Shown: one piece after another, positions 59,285 to 64,000 of the stretch | Position numbering within the stretch: position 1 is the first letter of the stretch | Layout of the letters: each line of letters starts with the position of its first letter | Assembly: GCF_030068505.1 (NCBI RefSeq) | Contig: NZ_JAQOSO010000012.1 | Location: 1 to 64,000 of the forward strand | Source: Roseofilum capinflatum BLCC-M114 | GTDB lineage: Bacteria > Cyanobacteriota > Cyanobacteriia > Cyanobacteriales > Desertifilaceae | Length of the DNA stretch: 64,000 nucleotides | Direction of reading: 5' to 3' | The notes under the pieces: model-generated | The model's input: the letters and a program-made list of their open reading frames with translations, nothing else | The model's database searches: none | What the model was told of the DNA's origin: nothing | Translations under genes and position numbers: made by a program

Positions 59285-61792
59285 ATGGGTCAGCGCAGAA
59301 CAACAAACATAAAACGATCGCTCGGTCGGGTACTCTTGAGTATAATGACGGTGGCTCTTGTCGCGCTGAGTGCCTCTTCTCACTCGGCGCAACCCTCTAG
59401 TTATGCCCTGAGTTTGGAAGCACCCTTTAATCAAATTGGGTTTTATCCCACGGTGCAACCCATAGACTCGCCCTACTATCGCAGCACGGGAGAATGGTTA
59501 GGGCGGTTAATTTTACCCTCTCGTGAAGACTTAGAAACCATCACCCCCACCTCGTCAATTTCCGATTGGGCTTGGATTGAGCTGTATCATACGCCACCAG
59601 AGTCCAAAGCTTGGGAAGGGAAAACGGTGCGCTTAGAATGGCAGGATGACCCCAGGATTGCTGAGTATGTGCAAACGGTGACGACAGATGTACAATTGAG
59701 CGATCGCGCCCTCAAAAGCCATCATAACGGCAATGTCATACCCACCCGTCTCAATGGTCGTACCCAAGTCGGCCCCCTGCAATCCCTTGCCGGAGCGCGT
59801 CCCCAAGATGATCTGATTGTCCGTCTGAATGAAGTCACCTTTCTCTCCAACAGCCCAGATTCAGCCATTTTACAAACCGCTCTCGAACCGATTCAAGTCA
59901 CGGGACGCTTTTACGGATTAGTGAACATCCTAGGCCCTGTTCCCTCAACTTGTGAAGACAATCAACCCTGTCCCCCACAAGAGTACAAAATCCAACACTA
60001 CAACCCAGAAACCGGTGAGTTTGACGGCCCAGAGGGAACCGTCCGCATTCCTCAACAACCGAGAGATAAGAATGGTCGCTGGTTGTCTACTCCCCAGGGT
60101 ATTGAAAACTCTCCTGCGGGCGATAAAGGTTGGTATATTTATGGAGCTAGGGACAAACAAGGACAATTCATCGTCCAAGGCATTAAGCCGCGATCGCTCT
60201 TTGAACTCTATCCCGACCATATCCTGCTCGAAACCCAAACCGGCCTCGACTATATCCGACATTACAACTGGAAACAGACCGAACAGCGCAAAGGAACAAC
60301 GCAAAGCATCCTCCTCTCCCCCAGCGCCACTCGTCCAGAACAAGCCGTGCAATACTGGAACGAAGGAGATTATGCGATCGTCATGCACCTCTTTGGCGGA
60401 ATTGGTGGAGAAAACGGAGAAACCATCACCGCCGGAACCGTCACCGGTCATTTTGCTTATGGAATTGCCCAAGTCGTCCGCGACCCCTTCACCCAAGAGC
60501 TAAAATTTGACATCCTCTATCAACAAGTTTACGCCCATAATCCCAACGGCATTATTTCCGGAACCCAAACCTGGACAAATTACATGGGAAATCTGCAATG
60601 GGGATGGTTAGGCACTCGGCCCGTTTCCGATGTAGTCATCAAACTCGATGCCTTAACCCAAGACTACAATTTTGACGGTGAAATTATCTCGCCCATCCGC
60701 GAATTTTGGATACAACTGCAAGTAATGATGGCTCGATATCGCACCGGGGACGGAACCGGAGTCGCACAAGTGACTCCAGCCACTTCCTGTGTACAAGATT
60801 CCAGTCAAGCCCTCTACATTACCATCGAGCAGATTAAAGAACAAATCCTCAACAACCCCAAAATTGTCACCTGGTTACGCGCTCATCCCAACGCCCCCCA
60901 AACTCAACGTTTATCAGAATTAGTAGAATTAGGAGAAAACATCGAAAAAACCCTTGCACCTCAAGGCGTTGTTCGGGAAGATTGGAAACAAAACGCCCAG
61001 TTTTTATCGGGGGTCAACGCTCGTAATGGATTTGTAACCGATCAAGATTTATTAAATGCTCTGTTAAGTTGGCAAACCTTACTGCCACGTCCAGCTTATG
61101 ACCGCATGGCCAAAGTGTTTCTTGACCAAGGAGCGCAACTTTGGTTTTTACGCACCAATCAAGTCGGTGGACTCGATCCTACTATAGAACCGGTTGCCCC
61201 GACAGGAATTTTAGGTCAATTTCCGATCGTGTCTACTCTTGCAGGTCGGGTTTTACTCTCCTTAGCTCGACCTGAATGGCGAGATTGGGGCATTTTAATT
61301 TTAATGTTAGGCGGGTATGGGGCGATCGCTCTAGGTGTAGTCTGGAGTTATAGTTTTTGGCAATGGGTCAATGGAAAATCGTTCCAGGAATCCTGGAATC
61401 AGGTAGGGTTATATTCGCGAGTTGGGGCTGAATCTGCACCCAATTTCTGGCAAGGATTAAGAATGTTATTCGTTCCCGTCGCGGTAGAAGAATTGATCTT
61501 CCGCATTTTATTGGTTCCCCATCCAACAGACTGGGTTTCGACTCAAGAGTGGTGGTTATTGGCTTTAGTGAGTTTAATTATTTATCTGTTATATAAAGTC
61601 GTTACAGTTTGCTTAAGGTCTAAACCCCCCTTAAAACTTGTGCCGGTTGTCTTACTCTTGAGTGGCACATTAGGAGCCGTTTGTATTTTGACCTATGGTC
61701 TGACCGGTTCGTTTTTGATGATTTGGGTTTTGCATGGATTGATTAAACTCAATCCATTCAAGTTTAGAGCCATGCAGAAAGTAATCAATTAA
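59285..61792 (+). CDS. Large protein with signal peptide and C-terminal CPBP-like membrane domain
   Basis: An 835-residue protein from ATG 59285 (MGQRRTTNIKRSLGRVLLSI), where a signal/anchor helix follows. The large middle part (about 40-630), with APFNQIGFYPTVQPIDSPYY, CEDNQPCPPQEYKI and GHFAYGIAQVVRDPFTQEL, is extracytoplasmic and not from a family I know. Residues ~670-835 have about five helices. They carry VEELIFRILL (the EExxxR motif of CPBP intramembrane proteases) and a later WVLHGLIKL with a candidate catalytic His. Whether protease activity is retained is unclear because the third family motif is not obvious. It ends 7 bp before a convergent gene. Confidence 0.75.
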   Translation: MGQRRTTNIKRSLGRVLLSIMTVALVALSASSHSAQPSSYALSLEAPFNQIGFYPTVQPIDSPYYRSTGEWLGRLILPSREDLETITPTSSISDWAWIELYHTPPESKAWEGKTVRLEWQDDPRIAEYVQTVTTDVQLSDRALKSHHNGNVIPTRLNGRTQVGPLQSLAGARPQDDLIVRLNEVTFLSNSPDSAILQTALEPIQVTGRFYGLVNILGPVPSTCEDNQPCPPQEYKIQHYNPETGEFDGPEGTVRIPQQPRDKNGRWLSTPQGIENSPAGDKGWYIYGARDKQGQFIVQGIKPRSLFELYPDHILLETQTGLDYIRHYNWKQTEQRKGTTQSILLSPSATRPEQAVQYWNEGDYAIVMHLFGGIGGENGETITAGTVTGHFAYGIAQVVRDPFTQELKFDILYQQVYAHNPNGIISGTQTWTNYMGNLQWGWLGTRPVSDVVIKLDALTQDYNFDGEIISPIREFWIQLQVMMARYRTGDGTGVAQVTPATSCVQDSSQALYITIEQIKEQILNNPKIVTWLRAHPNAPQTQRLSELVELGENIEKTLAPQGVVREDWKQNAQFLSGVNARNGFVTDQDLLNALLSWQTLLPRPAYDRMAKVFLDQGAQLWFLRTNQVGGLDPTIEPVAPTGILGQFPIVSTLAGRVLLSLARPEWRDWGILILMLGGYGAIALGVVWSYSFWQWVNGKSFQESWNQVGLYSRVGAESAPNFWQGLRMLFVPVAVEELIFRILLVPHPTDWVSTQEWWLLALVSLIIYLLYKVVTVCLRSKPPLKLVPVVLLLSGTLGAVCILTYGLTGSFLMIWVLHGLIKLNPFKFRAMQKVIN

Positions 61793-61799
61793 CCTCATC

Positions 61800-62006
61800 T
61801 TAATCCACCACTCGTAAACGACCTTGGCGTAATCCTTCAAACACCCGATCGATTTGGCGTTGATCCGCTAAACTGAGGTCATCTTTGGATAATAATGCGG
61901 TCATAAACCGTTGTTGGTCAGCACGAGAAATTTGGCGAGTTTGAAAAATTCGCTCTATCACTTGCTCAAGATTGGCGGTTGATGGACTAGCTGCACTCAT
62001 TTTCAT
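61800..62006 (-). CDS. Small conserved-looking protein
   Basis: A 68-residue soluble protein, Gln- and Arg-rich and helical: STANLEQVIERIFQTRQISR, ADQQRFMTALLSKDDLSLAD, then QRQIDRVFEGLRQGRLRVVD. I have the impression that similar short proteins are widespread in cyanobacteria, but no function is known to me. It starts at ATG 62006 or ATG 62000 (MSAASPS). Confidence 0.75.
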   Translation of the reverse strand: MKMSAASPSTANLEQVIERIFQTRQISRADQQRFMTALLSKDDLSLADQRQIDRVFEGLRQGRLRVVD

Positions 62007-62153
62007 CTCACTTGTGTCCCGTAAATAGGAAATCGATAGAATTAGATCGCAGAGTCAGATTGAAGTATGAGTCACTTGCCCCTAAAGATGCTAAATGGAA
62101 CCTTTTATTGAAATTATACTAGATTTTAGCAGATGGTGCAGAGAGGTAAAGGA

Positions 62154-63119
62154 ATGAAACGACGAACATTTGTCTTGATCAGTAGCGCGATCGCCACGTT
62201 AGCCGCAACCCTGAGCGCCCTAAATCGCTCTTCTTCCCGTACTCCCCTGGTTTTGGGGAATTCAGAAACCTCTTTACCCAAGCGAATTTTGGGTAAAACA
62301 GGGGAGCAGTTACCGATTTTTGGCTTAGGAGGAGCGGGAAAAACCCCCCTTTCCTCAAGTCAGGGGGAGTCAGAGGCGATCGCCATTATTGAGCGAGCCT
62401 TAGAGTTAGGGATTCGTTATTTTGATACGGCCGCCAGCTATGGCCCTAGTGAAAACTATTTAGGCAAAGTTTTACCCCCCTATCGATCGCAGGTCTTCCT
62501 AGCGACCAAAACCGCAGCTCGCGATCGCGATGGCGCTTGGCGGCAGTTAGAGCAATCCTTGAAGCGCCTACAAACCGACTATCTAGATCTCTGGCAATTT
62601 CACCACGTCTCCTTTACCGAAGAACTCGATCGCATCTTTGCCCCCGATGGGGCGATCGCCGCCTTAGAAGAAGCCAAAGACCAAAACATAATCCGCTTTA
62701 GCGGCATCACCGGTCACCATGAACCCGCCATTATCGCCGAAGGTTTAAACCGTTATCCCTTTGACACCACCCTCGTTTCCATTAACGCCGCCGATAAACA
62801 CCATCCCCGCCCCTTTATCCCCACCGTTTTACCGGTTGCCCAACAAAAAAACGTGGGCGTAGTCGCCATGAAAATTCCCGCCTATGGCAAACTCTTACAA
62901 CCCGGAAGATTAACCGGAATGGATCAAGCCCTCGGTTATGTTTTATCTCAACCCGGAATTCATTCTTGTATTGTCGCGGCCGAAAGTGTGGCTCAACTCG
63001 AAGACAATGTGAAAGTTGCCCAAGCCTTTCAACCCCTATCCTCAGCAGAACTGCAAGCCATTGAACGACTCAGCGCTGATACTTGGCAAGAAACCACCTT
63101 TTTCCGTCGCTGGACTTAG
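62154..63119 (+). CDS. Aldo/keto reductase with Tat-like signal
   Basis: A 321-residue aldo/keto reductase from ATG 62154, chosen for its GAGAGGTAAAGGA leader and because the N-terminus MKRRTFVLISSAIATLAATL looks like a twin-arginine/signal segment. The barrel shows RYFDTAASYGPSENYLG (catalytic Asp and Tyr), VFLATKTAARDRD (Lys) and LWQFHHVS (His), all four catalytic residues of the family. The likely reaction is NADPH-dependent reduction of an aldehyde; the substrate is unknown. Aldo/keto reductases with a leader are uncommon in the cytosol, so a periplasmic or membrane-attached location is possible. Confidence 0.85.
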   Translation: MKRRTFVLISSAIATLAATLSALNRSSSRTPLVLGNSETSLPKRILGKTGEQLPIFGLGGAGKTPLSSSQGESEAIAIIERALELGIRYFDTAASYGPSENYLGKVLPPYRSQVFLATKTAARDRDGAWRQLEQSLKRLQTDYLDLWQFHHVSFTEELDRIFAPDGAIAALEEAKDQNIIRFSGITGHHEPAIIAEGLNRYPFDTTLVSINAADKHHPRPFIPTVLPVAQQKNVGVVAMKIPAYGKLLQPGRLTGMDQALGYVLSQPGIHSCIVAAESVAQLEDNVKVAQAFQPLSSAELQAIERLSADTWQETTFFRRWT

Positions 63120-63227
63120 ATCTTCAATCAATTTTTTCTCTAATTTTTTGAAGATTTTCTTTCTTGACTTTGCTGGATTTTTATGATAAGAAACAGAAGA
63201 TTCTCTGATTTTCAAGTGAGATAGGTT

Positions 63228-63635
63228 ATGTTTGACCAATTTAAAAATCAAGCCCAAGAAAAAGCCGCAGAACTTACGGGGGCAGCTCAGGAAAAAATTG
63301 ACGAAGTGATTGATGAATTTAACAAATTTTTGCCCTTAGCTGAAGAACTGGGTTTAAGTCTGGACAGCTTTCATATTGAAGCCGGTATTCTACCCGAAAT
63401 TAATGCCACTCTCATTGGCTCGATCGATAATATCAACAATGAGACCGTTGAGCGCATCATTGCTGAAAATGAAAGCAATACACTCTTGGTGGCTGCCCTA
63501 AACGCCGTATTGATGGCCAAAGGCTTTCATGAAAAACTTGAAGGCGTGTATATTGAAATCCTCCGGGATTTGGTTATTGATATGAAATTAGGCATTCCTC
63601 CTAGTATTTCTTGCAAATTCAAAAAGTCTGTTTAA
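63228..63635 (+). CDS. Hypothetical helical protein
   Basis: A 135-residue soluble protein. An amphipathic N-terminal helix (MFDQFKNQAQEKAAELTGAA, QEKIDEVIDEFNKFLPLAEE) leads to a mixed domain with IEAGILPEINATLIGSIDN and ENESNTLLVAALNAVLMAKG. No family is recognised. The start ATG 63228 fits a weak GAGATAGG leader. It stands alone. Confidence 0.65.
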   Translation: MFDQFKNQAQEKAAELTGAAQEKIDEVIDEFNKFLPLAEELGLSLDSFHIEAGILPEINATLIGSIDNINNETVERIIAENESNTLLVAALNAVLMAKGFHEKLEGVYIEILRDLVIDMKLGIPPSISCKFKKSV

Positions 63636-63800
63636 GAAGAGAAATAAATCATCCTACTGCCGTGACAACCCTAAAGTGGTGGGTTACGGCGGATTGATAG
63701 ATTGCTGTCAGAGTCTAGGTTTTAGCCGCCTAACCTACCCTACGCTAAGGCACTATTTTAGCTGTGTCACGGCACTACTTTGAGCCAGAAGCCGGGTTTC
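63636..63800. other. Gap with repeat fragments
   Basis: No gene is seen. GTGACAACCCTAAAGTGG/CCGTGAC and GCCGCCTAACCTACCC fragments look like dispersed repeat debris, and CCGGGTTTC lies at about 63791. Confidence 0.45.
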
Positions 63801-64000
63801 TTAAAGGCGAACTGAAGGTTTCACCCAACTTTGTGTCCCATCTGCCCAACATTCCCGCTTCCAGATGGGGGCATCTTCCTTGAGTGCATCAATGGCATAC
63901 TGACAAGCGGCAAACGCTTCCGCCCGGTGGGGACTGCCAACGGCGATAATTACACTCACTTCACCAATGGACAAATAGCCCAACCGATGATGAATCACCA
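63801..64000 (-). CDS. moaE: Molybdopterin synthase catalytic subunit MoaE, C-terminal part
   Basis: The frame is open to the right edge. It encodes [40 protein letters not shown] and [19 protein letters not shown], which is the conserved C-terminal half of MoaE including the His/Arg/Lys active-site region. MoaE, with MoaD, adds sulphur to cyclic pyranopterin monophosphate to form molybdopterin. The start lies outside the window. Confidence 0.92.
   Translation of the reverse strand, partial: VIHHRLGYLSIGEVSVIIAVGSPHRAEAFAACQYAIDALKEDAPIWKRECWADGTQSWVKPSVRL

Noticed and set aside
59945-60503. Long frames on both strands inside the CPBP-like protein gene
   Set aside because: Shadows of the main gene; composition and lack of a start signal do not support coding.

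Overview
The window is cyanobacterial chromosome. It carries psbY, a ycf27/rpaB-type response regulator, a flavodiiron protein of the Flv1/Flv2 class, a biliverdin reductase (bvdR), XisH/XisI genes and very many HIP1 octamers (GCGATCGC). The mix of XisHI genes, vapBC-like modules, heptanucleotide tandem repeats, Rpn/DUF4351 fragments and large sensor kinases suggests a filamentous, repeat-rich cyanobacterium. The genus cannot be fixed from this sequence alone.

Layout. 1-1.75 kb: the end of a WD40-repeat gene, translationally coupled to a P-loop ATPase whose 3' end runs into a long array of 7-bp repeats. 2.2-3.5 kb: a decayed insertion sequence with 17-bp terminal inverted repeats. 3.6-6.7 kb: small secreted or envelope proteins, a lone cyclic-nucleotide-binding protein and a transaldolase-family aldolase. 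6.7-17.7 kb: four large minus-strand signalling genes, namely a REC-GGDEF-EAL protein, two hybrid histidine kinases and a dCache-HAMP-PAS adenylate cyclase. 17.9-26 kb: two tandem fragments of an Rpn-family gene, a possible contractile-injection-system cargo protein, an ABC ATPase, a Uma2-type nuclease, an ankyrin/DUF4253 fusion and CorA. 26-44 kb: mostly housekeeping genes: mutS2, flavodiiron protein, folC, psbY, a DUF3352 lipoprotein, a TauE/SafE transporter, an acetamidase, a solitary adenine methylase, bvdR, a phosphate-binding-like protein, then plsX-fabH-fabD preceded by rpaB.

44-59 kb is the accessory region. It holds an IS relic, two xisI genes whose xisH partners are both broken, orphan antitoxin-like genes, and three tandem antitoxin/PIN-toxin modules. 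Each module is preceded by a remnant of the 3' end of xisI. Then come a GmrSD/SspE-like DUF262-DUF1524 protein, a partial duplication of the 3' end of acnB around a small unknown gene, acnB itself, and a two-gene ATPase operon (a membrane ATPase plus a STAND-like protein whose Walker A lysine is Thr). 59-64 kb: a large protein with a CPBP-like membrane domain, a small conserved protein, an aldo/keto reductase, an unknown protein and the end of moaE.

The most unusual signals are: the mosaic toxin-antitoxin array built with xisI tails; a perfect 28-bp palindrome inserted in frame inside mutS2 just before Walker B; a second dispersed repeat inserted in frame inside the membrane ATPase; the in-frame stop that splits xisH; the acnB 3' duplication; and the putative injection-system cargo protein. 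All functions are assigned by reading motifs and family resemblance; no database search was run.
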